Positions 9,492 through 18,317 of a stretch of 49,712 nt of DNA are shown piece by piece. A model generated the notes under the pieces. It was not told the DNA's origin, ran no database searches, and saw only the letters and a list, made by a program, of their open reading frames with translations. Origin of the DNA: Marinifilaceae bacterium (GTDB lineage: Bacteria > Bacteroidota > Bacteroidia > Bacteroidales > Marinifilaceae). The translations under genes were made by a program, and so were the position numbers. Within the stretch, counting starts at the first letter, position 1; every line of letters begins with the position of its first letter. Location of the stretch: NCBI GenBank assembly GCA_025210485.1, contig JAOARN010000093.1, forward strand, positions 1-49,712, read 5' to 3'.

Positions 9492-11138
9492 CTAAATCTC
9501 TGAGATAAGTTTATAGTTTTTATATCCGCCAGATAGATTATAAACTCTCTCGAAACCAAGATTTAATAAAACATTTTGAGCAGCATTTCCCGATACTCCT
9601 TTATTACAATGAACTACTAATTCCTTATTTTTGCTGATTTCATTTGCACGATTGCGAATTTCAGCTAATGGAATATTTATAGCATTAGGAATATGCCCCT
9701 CATTATATTGTGAATTTGATCTAACATCAATTATTATATACTTTCCAGGATTATCAAGCACCTCCTGGGGTGTTATGATTGGATTATCATTATTCTTGGC
9801 ATTATTCAAAACCATACCTGAGTAATGCACTGGATCCTTAGTTGTTGAAAAAGGTGGTGCATACGCTAAGTCTAGATGAAATAATTGTTCGACTGTTGCT
9901 CCAAAACTTATAGCAGTAGCAATAACATCGATACGTTTATCGACACCATTTTTACCTACAATCTGTGCTCCCAATATTTTCCCTGATGATTTCTCAGCTA
10001 TCATTTTAATCATCATTTCACTTGACGTATTAAAATATTCTGTCTGATTCGGTTTGAAATTATGATGTACAATATACTCTATCCCAGATCGCTGCACTTG
10101 TCTTTCTGTCAATCCAGTTGTAGCAACAGCCAAGTCGCAAACTTTAAATATACCTGTACCCAAAATTCCTTGAAATGAAAGTTTACCTCCTGTAATATGA
10201 TCTCCACATACTCGACCCATTTTGTTCGCTGTAGACCCAAGTGGTACCCACATTGGACTAGAGTCTATTGATGAAAATGCCATAGCGCAATCCCCAACAG
10301 CATATACATCATTAAGATTAGTTTGCAAATATTTATCAACTATAATAGCATTATTATTAGCAGTTTTCACTCCTATTGATTTTGCAAGTTCGCTTACAGG
10401 TTTCACTCCAGTAGCAAGTACAACAAAATCTGTCTCTATTCTCTCTCCTGATTCAAGTAATACAAACTTTTGATTATCTTTTTGTTCAATAGCTGTAAGC
10501 TTTTCTCCCCCAATAAACCTAATATTGTTTTGCTCTAACTCTTTTCGTATATGAACCGATACATCCTCATCCAAGTTCGACATTGGAAGTTTTGATAATT
10601 CCATTATACTAACATCTATACCTCGTTCAATCAAATTTTCGGCTAATTCCAATCCAATATAACCTGCTCCAACAATTACAGCTTTATCAGGCTTTTCAGT
10701 TTCTATAAATTTGTATAATTTATCAGCATGAGACACATTTCTTAACGTAAATATAAAATCGTTTTCTATATTCTGAATTGGAGGCAATACAGGACTTGCA
10801 CCAGTAGCAAAAATTAATTTATCATAATTGTCAGAAAATTTATCTCCAGTTTCGATATTCAATATCTCAATCTTCTTATTCTTATGATCAACTGCAACTA
10901 CCTCATGTTTAGTTTTGATATCTAGATTGAATCTTTTTTTAAACCAGTCAGGATTTCTAGGTGTAAGATTATCTCTTGTGATATAATCCTGTCCTATATA
11001 GTAAGGTAATCCACAACCAGAATAGCTAATGTCTTTATCTTTTTCATAAATTACAATTTCGACATCTTCCCTATTTCTTCTTGCCTTTGCAGCCACAGAT
11101 GTTCCTGCTGCTACAGATCCAATAATAATGATCTTCAT
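9492..11138 (-). CDS. CoA-disulfide reductase-like flavoprotein with C-terminal rhodanese domain
   Basis: Of its 548 residues, the first 450 or so form a pyridine nucleotide-disulfide oxidoreductase: an FAD-binding GSVAAGTSVA at the N-terminus, the single redox cysteine C42 in SGCGLPYY, the NAD-binding VGAGYIGLELAE near 157-168 and the FAD-binding YAVGDCAM near 275. The dimerisation domain follows and carries LGAQIVGK and the AYAPPFS segment. The last 95 residues are a rhodanese domain with active C511 in VVHCNKGVSGN. Such CoADR-RHD fusions reduce CoA disulfide or persulfide using NAD(P)H and are linked to sulfur handling and redox control. Start is the ATG at 11138, since it begins with the dinucleotide fold. 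No operon partner is seen. Confidence 0.9.
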   Translation of the reverse strand: MKIIIIGSVAAGTSVAAKARRNREDVEIVIYEKDKDISYSGCGLPYYIGQDYITRDNLTPRNPDWFKKRFNLDIKTKHEVVAVDHKNKKIEILNIETGDKFSDNYDKLIFATGASPVLPPIQNIENDFIFTLRNVSHADKLYKFIETEKPDKAVIVGAGYIGLELAENLIERGIDVSIMELSKLPMSNLDEDVSVHIRKELEQNNIRFIGGEKLTAIEQKDNQKFVLLESGERIETDFVVLATGVKPVSELAKSIGVKTANNNAIIVDKYLQTNLNDVYAVGDCAMAFSSIDSSPMWVPLGSTANKMGRVCGDHITGGKLSFQGILGTGIFKVCDLAVATTGLTERQVQRSGIEYIVHHNFKPNQTEYFNTSSEMMIKMIAEKSSGKILGAQIVGKNGVDKRIDVIATAISFGATVEQLFHLDLAYAPPFSTTKDPVHYSGMVLNNAKNNDNPIITPQEVLDNPGKYIIIDVRSNSQYNEGHIPNAINIPLAEIRNRANEISKNKELVVHCNKGVSGNAAQNVLLNLGFERVYNLSGGYKNYKLISEI

Positions 11139-11363
11139 ACTAATAATTTGATTAAGATTTATAGATACTAAGCTATCAATTTAGAACCAACAATTTATTT
11201 AAAATGAAATAGATAATAAATATAAAAATAGCTTATTCATATCTATACTGAAATAAAGTACATAAATATGTTTTAACTAATTATTTTATAATGTTCGCAA
11301 ATCTACGAATTACGAACAAATATTCTGTTAATTTTGTATTAATTTTTCATATTATTTTAAAAA

Positions 11364-11399
11364 AAGCCGAATTCTATTCGAATGAATAAAACTCAGCTT
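11364..11399 (-). terminator. Intrinsic terminator of the rsmI-like/bioF operon
   Basis: On the minus strand a 16-bp stem with G-U pairs and a four-base loop ATTC is followed by a run of seven T (11363 downward). It lies 32 bases after the bioF stop codon. Confidence 0.8.
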
Positions 11400-11430
11400 T
11401 ATTTTATACTCTTTAAGTCTAAAACTATTC

Positions 11431-12537
11431 TTAGTATTTTGATATAAAATCGAAAATAATATTAGGCAATTCTTGAATACTCTCCCAGCTGGTATTAGCA
11501 CAAACAGATATCCTAAGCCTAGAACTGTTTTGAGGGACAGTTGGAGGTCTAATTGCAAAAACCCAATATCCTAGTTTTTGAAGATGTTCGGCAAGTTCAA
11601 CTGCAATCTTATTTTCACCAACAATAACTGGGACTATATTCGAATCTCCAAGGCTTTTTATTCCTTTTTTAATAAATTCAGAACGTAATCTATGAGAAAC
11701 TTTCCTTAAATCGTTTCTTTGCTCACTCATATTCAACACCTTAGTGAAATTACTAATGTTTTGAGCAATAACATTATCAGGTAAGGCTGTAGTATATATT
11801 AATGAACGAGACTTATTAATCAAATACTTTTTAAATACATCATTACACACAACATAGGCTCCTATTGAGGCATAGGCTTTGCCAAAAGTACCAACAATGA
11901 AGTCTATTTGTGGTATTAGATTCAATTCTTCTGATAAGCCCAAGCCTTTCTCTCCAAATACTCCAACGGCATGAGCTTCGTCAACATATAAAAAACAATT
12001 ATATTTATTTTTTAATTCGACAAGTCGTTTCAAATCTGACTTATCTCCATCCATTGAAAATATAGATTCTGTAACAATAAATACATTATCATAATCGTCT
12101 CTGCGTTTTTCAAGTATTTGCTCTAATTGATAAAGATCATTATGTCTATACCTAACAATATTTGCATTTGATAAAACCAATCCGTCGATAATACTTGCAT
12201 GATTAAGCTTATCAGATAAAATTAAATCTTGCTTATTAGTTACAGCTGGTAAAATCCCTATATTAATATGATAACCAGAATTAAAAAAAAGAGATGGTTT
12301 CCCATATTGTGTTTCAATTGTATTTTCTAATTGAAAATACAAGTCCGAATTACCAGTTAGTAATCTTGAAGAACAAGCAGAATCATATTTGTTTGAACTC
12401 TCACTTAAAGTAGCACCTATACCTAAATAGTCATTAGAGGATAAATTAATTAATTCACTATAATCTGCAGAATTTCTTAATTGGCGCATTTGTCCTTTTA
12501 ATTCCAAGGAATTTAATTCATCAATATACCTTTTCAT
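11431..12537 (-). CDS. bioF: 8-amino-7-oxononanoate synthase (BioF-like)
   Basis: The 368-residue fold-type I PLP enzyme of the alpha-oxoamine synthase family would condense pimeloyl-ACP/CoA with alanine in biotin synthesis. Seen are INLSSNDYLGIG near the start, FFNSGYHINIGIL, the Asp/His of VDEAHAVGVFGEKGLG that holds PLP, and the Schiff-base lysine at about 219 in GTFGKAYAS. The C-terminal RPPTVPQNSSRLRISVCAN is typical. The ATG at 12537 (MKRYIDEL) is chosen since the longer start at 12570 would overlap the upstream gene by 26 bases. Alternatives in the same family (glycine C-acetyltransferase, serine palmitoyltransferase) are less likely because bioA lies 3.3 kb away on the same strand. 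Confidence 0.85.
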   Translation of the reverse strand: MKRYIDELNSLELKGQMRQLRNSADYSELINLSSNDYLGIGATLSESSNKYDSACSSRLLTGNSDLYFQLENTIETQYGKPSLFFNSGYHINIGILPAVTNKQDLILSDKLNHASIIDGLVLSNANIVRYRHNDLYQLEQILEKRRDDYDNVFIVTESIFSMDGDKSDLKRLVELKNKYNCFLYVDEAHAVGVFGEKGLGLSEELNLIPQIDFIVGTFGKAYASIGAYVVCNDVFKKYLINKSRSLIYTTALPDNVIAQNISNFTKVLNMSEQRNDLRKVSHRLRSEFIKKGIKSLGDSNIVPVIVGENKIAVELAEHLQKLGYWVFAIRPPTVPQNSSRLRISVCANTSWESIQELPNIIFDFISKY

Positions 12538-12544
12538 TTTACTA

Positions 12545-13252
12545 CTATTTATTGAGAAGAAGAAAAACACAAGGAATTTTATTTAACTCAGGCTTATTGT
12601 TTTTCCATTTTTTTATGCTTCTAGTTTTTATAAATTCATCATCGGTAGTAATATTTGCAGCTAAGCACAACTTTGCATTATCGTCTGAATATTTTATCAA
12701 ATCATCAATAAGCTTTGAGTTTCGGTAAGGAGTTTCTATAAATATCTGAGTTTGAGAAAGTCGGCGTGAATTAGTATTCAAATCCTTAATTGCTTTAATT
12801 CTTTCATTATTTTTCACTGGCAAATAACCATGAAAAACAAAATTCTGACCATTTAAACCTGAAGCAATAAGACTTAGCAAAATAGAAGATGGTCCCACAC
12901 ATGGTACTACCTGTACATCATCATACTGGTGAGCCAAATTTACCAATTTACTGCCTGGATCAGCTATTCCAGGACAGCCAGCTTCTGACATAATAGCTGT
13001 ATCATTATTTCTAATTATCTTAACATATGATTCAATAATACGCTGATCTGTATTTTTATCGAGTTCGTAGAAGTCGATATCATCTATCACAATACTTTTA
13101 TCAACCTGTTTAAGAAAACGTCTTGCTGTTCGGATATTCTCCACAAAATATATCTTTATTTCCGATATCTTTTCTTGAATATTCGTTGGGATAATCGTAT
13201 TTAAATCTGAATCGCCCATTGAACAAGGCAACATATATAATTTGTTTGTCAT
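12545..13252 (-). CDS. RsmI-like SAM-dependent methyltransferase (TP_methylase fold)
   Basis: The 235-residue product is of the tetrapyrrole methylase superfamily. Landmarks are YMLPCSMGD at the N-terminus, the R-A-R-FLK segment ENIRTARRFLK, and the SAM-binding AIMSEAGCPGIADPGSKLV, followed by VPCVGPSSILLSLIASGL and FIETPYRNSKLIDDL. These match RsmI, which 2'-O-methylates C1402 of 16S rRNA, though this protein lacks the C-terminal extension of about 40-50 residues of E. coli RsmI, as do many Bacteroidota homologues. Start is the ATG at 13252. It lies 7 bases upstream of bioF in the same direction and shares its promoter and terminator. The rRNA target is inferred. Confidence 0.8.
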   Translation of the reverse strand: MTNKLYMLPCSMGDSDLNTIIPTNIQEKISEIKIYFVENIRTARRFLKQVDKSIVIDDIDFYELDKNTDQRIIESYVKIIRNNDTAIMSEAGCPGIADPGSKLVNLAHQYDDVQVVPCVGPSSILLSLIASGLNGQNFVFHGYLPVKNNERIKAIKDLNTNSRRLSQTQIFIETPYRNSKLIDDLIKYSDDNAKLCLAANITTDDEFIKTRSIKKWKNNKPELNKIPCVFLLLNK

Positions 13253-13276
13253 AATAAATTCTGTTTGATTTTCCGA

Positions 13277-13284
13277 CAAATTTA
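13277..13284 (-). promoter_or_regulatory. Candidate -7 element of the rsmI-like/bioF operon
   Basis: On the minus strand TAAATTTG fits TAnnTTTG exactly, 25 bases before the ATG at 13252, which predicts a leader of about 15-20 bases. No -33 TTTG was seen at the usual distance. Confidence 0.4.
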
Positions 13285-13343
13285 AACAGAAATTTTAAGC
13301 TTAGGAATTATACTCCAATATTTTATATTCTACAGTTTGAAAT

Positions 13344-13380
13344 AAAAAAAAACCGAGTCAAAAAAATTCTTCGACTCGGC
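13344..13380 (-). terminator. Intrinsic terminator of the M3 peptidase gene
   Basis: On the minus strand CCGAGTC pairs with GACTCGG (13353-13359 with 13373-13379) and is followed by a run of nine T. It lies about 38 bases beyond the stop codon at 13418. Confidence 0.9.
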
Positions 13381-13417
13381 TGATATATTTTATCAAAAAT
13401 GATTTACCAAAAAACTA

Positions 13418-15532
13418 TTATTTGATCAAACCACGTTTTCTTAATAATGCATCTTCGCTAGGTTTTTTACCTCTAAATCTTTGATATAAAACCATAGGAT
13501 CTTCTGTACCACCATTAGATAAAACATTATTTCTGAATTTAGCAGCAGTTTCCTTGTTGAATAAGCTCGTTTCTTTAAATGCTTGGAATGCATCCGAATC
13601 AAGAACACCTGCCCAAATATATGCATAGTATCCAGAAGAGTAACCTCCACTGAAGATATGAGCAAAATACGTAGAACGATATCTTGAATAAATTTCAGGA
13701 ATCAAACCAATAGATTTTAAATAATCAGCTTCAAATTTTTCCACATCTAAATTCTCGATTGGCTCAGTTAAAGTATGATATTTCATATCCAATAAAGAAG
13801 CAGCTAAATATTCAACAGTTCCAAAACCTTGATTGAATTTTCCAGCATTTTGAACTTTTTTTACTAATTCATTAGGGATAATTTCACCTGTTTTATAGTG
13901 TTTTGCATATAGAGCTAACATTTCAGGTTCAAGACACCAGTTTTCCATTACTTGTGATGGTAATTCAACAAAATCACGAGAAACTGAAGTTCCTGATAAA
14001 GTATTATACTTACATCTAGAGAAAAATCCGTGAAGAGCGTGACCAAATTCGTGGAATAAAGTTTCAACCTCATCTACACTTAATAAAGCAGGCTTGTCAC
14101 CGATTGGTTTTGTAAAATTACAAACATTTACAATAATTGGACTTACAGCATCCTTTTCGCCCCAATTTCTTTGTTTGCGGAAACTATTCATCCAAGCTCC
14201 ACCACGTTTGCTTGAACGTGGGTGATAATCAAGATAGAAAATACCAATATGAGTACCATCAGCCTCTTGAAGCTCCCAAGTTTGTACAGCTTCATTATAT
14301 TTAGAAATATCGTTTCTTTGTACGAATTTAATTCCGTATAATTTTTCTGCTAATTTGAATGCACCATCTCTTACATTATTAATTTCGAAATATGGACGCA
14401 ATTCTTCTTCATCAAGATTATACTTAGCTTTTTTCACTTTTTCTGCATAATACCACCAATCCCAAGAAGCTAGTTTGAATTTACCACCTTCTTTGTTGAT
14501 TAATTTTTGCATTTCAGCAGCTTCTTTTTTTGCATTTGGTAATGCAGCATTCCATAATTTATTCAATAAAGCAAATACTTGATCTGGTGTTTTTGCCATA
14601 TTGTTTTCTAAAATATAGTCAGCATGAGATTTGTAACCCATTAAGTTAGCTCTCTCGATACGAAGATTTACGATTTTAGAAAGAACTTTTTTGTTATCGT
14701 TTGCATTGTTATTATTACAACGATTAACATAACCCATATAAATTTTCTTACGTAAGTCTCTATTGTCAGCATACTGTAAGAATGGAATCATACTAGGTTT
14801 ATCAAGAGTGAACACCCATTTTCCTGCTTTGTTTTTTGCTTTTGCTGTTTCGGCAGCTGCTGCAATAACAGATTCTGGTAATCCTGCTAAATCTTTTTTA
14901 TTATCAATTACCAGTTCAAAGGCATTATTGTCTGCTAAAAGATTTTCACCAAATTGAAGACTTAGTAAAGATAATTCTGTATCCAGCTCTCTTAACTTAG
15001 CTTTTTTATCAGCATCTAAATCAGCACCACCTCGAACAAAGCTTTTATATGTTTTGTCTAAAAGAGTTTTTTGTTCAGTAGTTAAGTTTAATTTATCTTG
15101 CTTCTCGTATACAGATTTAATTCTTTTGAATAATTTTTCATTCAAATTAATATCCGAGCTATATTTTGTTAATTCAGGAGATAATTTTTTTGATAAAGCT
15201 TGAATTTGCTCGTTTGTGTCCGAACCTGAAAGATTGTAATATACATCACTTACTTTTCCTAATAAAGCACCTGCTTTGTCAAGAGCTTCGATAGTGTTTT
15301 CAAATGTAGCTTCTTGCGAATTATTTGCAATAGCATCAATCTCTGCTCTACCTTGCTTGATACCTTCCATAAAAGCAGGTTCGTAATGTTCAAATTTTAT
15401 CTTACTAAAATCTGGAGTTTGGTGTGGAGTATTATACTCACTAAAGAACGGGTTGTCCGTTGTTTGTTTTTTTTCTTGACAAGAACTAACAAATAGTCCA
15501 AGTGCTAGAAAAGGAATAATTATTTTCTTCAT
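13418..15532 (-). CDS. M3-family metallopeptidase lipoprotein (Dcp/oligopeptidase A-like)
   Basis: The 704-residue product starts with a lipoprotein signal MKKIIIPFLALGLFVSSC, with the acylated Cys at residue 18. The long helical M3 fold follows, with the zinc motif in ETLFHEFGHALHGF at about 490 (HEFGH) and the third ligand Glu expected in the segment ELPSQVMENW. The C-terminal block TYFAHIFSGGYSSGYYAYIW is the usual Tyr-rich substrate-binding loop of dipeptidyl carboxypeptidases. Full length is normal for Dcp (about 680). It should trim oligopeptides on the periplasmic side of a membrane. The gene is monocistronic with its own terminator. Dcp versus oligopeptidase A cannot be decided from sequence alone. 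Confidence 0.9.
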   Translation of the reverse strand: MKKIIIPFLALGLFVSSCQEKKQTTDNPFFSEYNTPHQTPDFSKIKFEHYEPAFMEGIKQGRAEIDAIANNSQEATFENTIEALDKAGALLGKVSDVYYNLSGSDTNEQIQALSKKLSPELTKYSSDINLNEKLFKRIKSVYEKQDKLNLTTEQKTLLDKTYKSFVRGGADLDADKKAKLRELDTELSLLSLQFGENLLADNNAFELVIDNKKDLAGLPESVIAAAAETAKAKNKAGKWVFTLDKPSMIPFLQYADNRDLRKKIYMGYVNRCNNNNANDNKKVLSKIVNLRIERANLMGYKSHADYILENNMAKTPDQVFALLNKLWNAALPNAKKEAAEMQKLINKEGGKFKLASWDWWYYAEKVKKAKYNLDEEELRPYFEINNVRDGAFKLAEKLYGIKFVQRNDISKYNEAVQTWELQEADGTHIGIFYLDYHPRSSKRGGAWMNSFRKQRNWGEKDAVSPIIVNVCNFTKPIGDKPALLSVDEVETLFHEFGHALHGFFSRCKYNTLSGTSVSRDFVELPSQVMENWCLEPEMLALYAKHYKTGEIIPNELVKKVQNAGKFNQGFGTVEYLAASLLDMKYHTLTEPIENLDVEKFEADYLKSIGLIPEIYSRYRSTYFAHIFSGGYSSGYYAYIWAGVLDSDAFQAFKETSLFNKETAAKFRNNVLSNGGTEDPMVLYQRFRGKKPSEDALLRKRGLIK

Positions 15533-15850
15533 TTGTTTGAATTTTATTCTAACTCATTATTACAAGTTAAAAGAATTGTTTTGAATCAATATTATGATAG
15601 CATATTTCATTAAGTCAAACTTAATTAAGTTATTAAAATAGCCTTTGTCGATTTCATAAAAAACTCTCAAAAATATTATTTACAAAGAGAGTCAGCATTT
15701 TTTCACAAAATCTGCCCCAAGATATGAAATAATGTTTAAGCTTGTAAGTTTTATTGTCTTAATTTTACAATTATGTACAGTTGATTTGTAAAACTCGCTA
15801 TATTGTAGGCAGATACTCGAAACGTAAATATTATCTTATCAATGCAAAGT
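15533..15850. other. Intergenic region between M3 peptidase and bioA
   Basis: About 320 bases holding the M3 peptidase promoter and the 3' end of the rsmE-bioA transcript. I see no gene and no convincing terminator hairpin for bioA. Confidence 0.4.
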
Positions 15851-17119
15851 TTAATTCATTTGAACAACAGTAAGCAAACTTCTACACAATTCTCTTAAGT
15901 CTGCATCATTAATAATGAATGCAGGCATAATATATACCAATTTCCCAAACGGTCGAACCCAAATACCATGCTCTACAAAATCATTTTGAATTTTTGCCAT
16001 ATCAACCTCCGATTTCATTTGAATTACCCCAATAGCACCAAGAATCCTTACTGAATCTACATTTTCAAATTCTTTTGCACTGATCAATTCTTGAGTCATT
16101 ATACTCTCTATGTTTTTTACAGATTTTCTCCAATCATACGACATCAATAAATCCAGACTAGCATTAGCAACACTGCAGGCTAATGGATTTCCCATAAAAG
16201 TTGGTCCATGCATAAAATTCCCTGGCTTACCATCCGAGATACCTTGACTTATCTTTTCATTAGCCAAACAAGCAGCAAAACTCATGTATCCACCAGTAAG
16301 TGCTTTACCTATACACATAATATCAGGCTGCACATTTGCATGCATACATGCAAAAAATTCACCAGTTCGTCCAAATCCTGTTGCTATCTCATCAAGAATT
16401 AATATTATACCAAACTCATCACAAGTCTTTCTCAATTCTTTCAGATAGTTTGGATGATAAAATCTCATCCCTCCCGCACCTTGCACAATTGGTTCTATAA
16501 TTACTGCTGCTATTTCGTCCTTGTTTGCCTTTATTGTTTCAAACATTTGTTTGAAATCTGCATAATCCCATTGTTCAGAGTAAGCAATCTGCGGGGCATC
16601 TACAAAAATATACTCTGGCAAAATTCCTGTGAAAATTTCATGCATACCTGTAACTGGATCACAAACAGACATAGCATGAAAAGTGTCTCCGTGATAACCT
16701 GAACGAACTGTTACGAATTTTTTCCTTTTGGTTTCACCAATGCTAAAACAATATTGTAATGCCATTTTCATAGCAACCTCAACTGCCACTGATCCTGAAT
16801 CGCAATAAAAGATCTTTTGTAAATCAGATGGTGTTATATCAATCAATTTTTTTGCAAGATCTATTGCAGGTTTATGCGTGAAACCACCAAACATAATATG
16901 AGACATGTCGTTCAGTTGATTATTAACTGCCTCATTTAGTTTTGGGTGATTATAGCCATGAACTGTAGCCCACCATGATGACATCCCATCAATAAGCTCT
17001 CTTCCATCATCTAGTTTTATTCTAACTCCATCTGCTGATTTTACAGGATATACTTTCAATGGATTATTCATTGATGTATATGGATGCCAAATATGCTCTC
17101 GGTCGAATTTTAAATCCAT
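15851..17119 (-). CDS. bioA: Adenosylmethionine-8-amino-7-oxononanoate aminotransferase
   Basis: This 422-residue class III aminotransferase turns 8-amino-7-oxononanoate (KAPA) into 7,8-diaminononanoate with SAM as amino donor, the third step of biotin ring assembly. Signatures are the BioA start DREHIWHPYTSM, the substrate/PLP segment GMSSWWATVHGYNHP, FYCDSGSVAVEVAMKMA, the PLP-stacking RSGYHGDTFHAMS, LILDEIATGFGRTG and the Schiff-base lysine at about 272 in CIGKALTGGYM, followed by HGPTFMGNPLACSVA. The length matches E. coli BioA (429). The start at 17119 lies two bases after the rsmE stop, so translation is likely coupled. No bioB, bioC or bioD is in the window. Confidence 0.95.
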   Translation of the reverse strand: MDLKFDREHIWHPYTSMNNPLKVYPVKSADGVRIKLDDGRELIDGMSSWWATVHGYNHPKLNEAVNNQLNDMSHIMFGGFTHKPAIDLAKKLIDITPSDLQKIFYCDSGSVAVEVAMKMALQYCFSIGETKRKKFVTVRSGYHGDTFHAMSVCDPVTGMHEIFTGILPEYIFVDAPQIAYSEQWDYADFKQMFETIKANKDEIAAVIIEPIVQGAGGMRFYHPNYLKELRKTCDEFGIILILDEIATGFGRTGEFFACMHANVQPDIMCIGKALTGGYMSFAACLANEKISQGISDGKPGNFMHGPTFMGNPLACSVANASLDLLMSYDWRKSVKNIESIMTQELISAKEFENVDSVRILGAIGVIQMKSEVDMAKIQNDFVEHGIWVRPFGKLVYIMPAFIINDADLRELCRSLLTVVQMN

Positions 17120-17121
17120 AG

Positions 17122-17826
17122 TTACGAATTAATTATATTGAAAGTAGTACAAGCAACAATTCCAGCCGTTTCAGTTCTCAGTCGTGATTCACCTAAACTT
17201 ATTCCAGTAAAATTATTTTGTTCAGCCAACTGAACTTCTTTTATAGAGAAATCTCCTTCGGGTCCTATCATTACCACAGCTGATTTGTCGGTTTTACAAA
17301 TATTTTTAAATAGTTGCTTATCTAATTCAGAATTACAATGTGCTATATATTTATTCGAATCTTGATTGTTTTTTACAAAATCGGAAAATTTAGTAAGAGG
17401 ATTTAATACTGGTTTGTATGCTTTTAATGATTGTTTCATAGCTGAAACAATAATCTTTTCAAGTCGCTCTGGTTTGATAACTTTACGCTCCGAATGTTCG
17501 CATAATATTGGAGTGAAAGATGATACTCCTATTTCTGTGCATTTTTCTAAAAACCATTCTAGTCTATCAATATTCTTGGTTGGTGCAATAGCAATATGAA
17601 GATCGTAATTTAATTTTGCAAAGTCCTGAATTCTCTCAACACATCTAACTACACAAGATTTGGGACTTGCCTCGACTATTTCAGTTTTAAAGAAAGAGCC
17701 TTTGCCGTCTACTAAGTGAAGAATATCGCCAATTTTTGCTCGAAGAACTCTGACACAATGTTTTGACTCCTCTGGACTTAACTTATATGTTTCTCCATCA
17801 ATATCAGGAGTGTAAAAAATATTCAT
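17122..17826 (-). CDS. rsmE: 16S rRNA (uracil-1498-N3)-methyltransferase
   Basis: The 234-residue SPOUT-fold methyltransferase carries an N-terminal PUA-like part (EESKHCVRVLRAKIGDILHLVDGKG) and the knotted SAM site at the C-terminus: MIGPEGDFSIKEV near 185 and ISLGESRLRTETAGIVAC near 215-230. The mid segment KCTEIGVSSFTPILCEHSERK is a family signature. RsmE methylates U1498 in the 30S decoding region. It is the first gene of a two-gene unit with bioA, separated by two bases. Confidence 0.95.
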   Translation of the reverse strand: MNIFYTPDIDGETYKLSPEESKHCVRVLRAKIGDILHLVDGKGSFFKTEIVEASPKSCVVRCVERIQDFAKLNYDLHIAIAPTKNIDRLEWFLEKCTEIGVSSFTPILCEHSERKVIKPERLEKIIVSAMKQSLKAYKPVLNPLTKFSDFVKNNQDSNKYIAHCNSELDKQLFKNICKTDKSAVVMIGPEGDFSIKEVQLAEQNNFTGISLGESRLRTETAGIVACTTFNIINS

Positions 17827-17856
17827 AAAATGTATATAATATGATAAATTAAATTT

Positions 17857-17889
17857 AAAACATAACAGATCTATATAATAATTAACAAA
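17857..17889 (-). promoter_or_regulatory. Candidate promoter of rsmE-bioA
   Basis: On the minus strand TTTG (17886-17889), a 21-base spacer and TATGTTTT (17857-17864) fit the Bacteroidota -33 TTTG / -7 TAnnTTTG arrangement with one mismatch. The ATG follows 31 bases downstream. Confidence 0.45.
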
Positions 17890-18317
17890 GAGTATTGAAA
17901 GTCAAAAACTCCAAGTTTATCAATCTGTCACGGACAAAGTTAAAAATATATCAAATTATTAACAGCTATACTTAGGATATTTTTGACCTTGCCTGATTGA
18001 GGTTTTGAAAAATTAAAAATTTATCAACTCAAATTCTATTTAGATTTTCAATACTATAGAACTTCATTTTTGTTTATTATATTGTGCAAAATTTTGATTT
18101 GAAATTAAACATTAAAAATATCAGGCTAAACTAAAAGTACAGTTATTTATTTTTCTTAAACTATAGCTTTATTTTTCAAAAGAATTTTAAAATTTTCTAA
18201 GCTCAATATTCTGAATACAACAAGCTTAACATAAATTAAAGATTATTTTTTAATTCTGATTATGTATTCCTAAAATAAATTCTACTTTTGTAAGCTAAAT
18301 AAAAAAAAACGAAAAAA
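17890..18317. other. Divergent intergenic region rsmE / TPR gene
   Basis: About 430 bases without a gene. It contains the rsmE promoter on one side and the TPR gene promoter on the other; nothing else is recognised. Confidence 0.4.
18283..18290 (+). promoter_or_regulatory. Candidate -7 element of the TPR gene
   Basis: TACTTTTG matches TAnnTTTG exactly and lies 27 bases before the ATG at 18318. No proper -33 element was found. Confidence 0.4.

Noticed and set aside
11431..12537. Alternative call as glycine C-acetyltransferase (kbl) or serine palmitoyltransferase
   Set aside because: Same family, but the bioA gene close by and the absence of a threonine dehydrogenase neighbour favour BioF.
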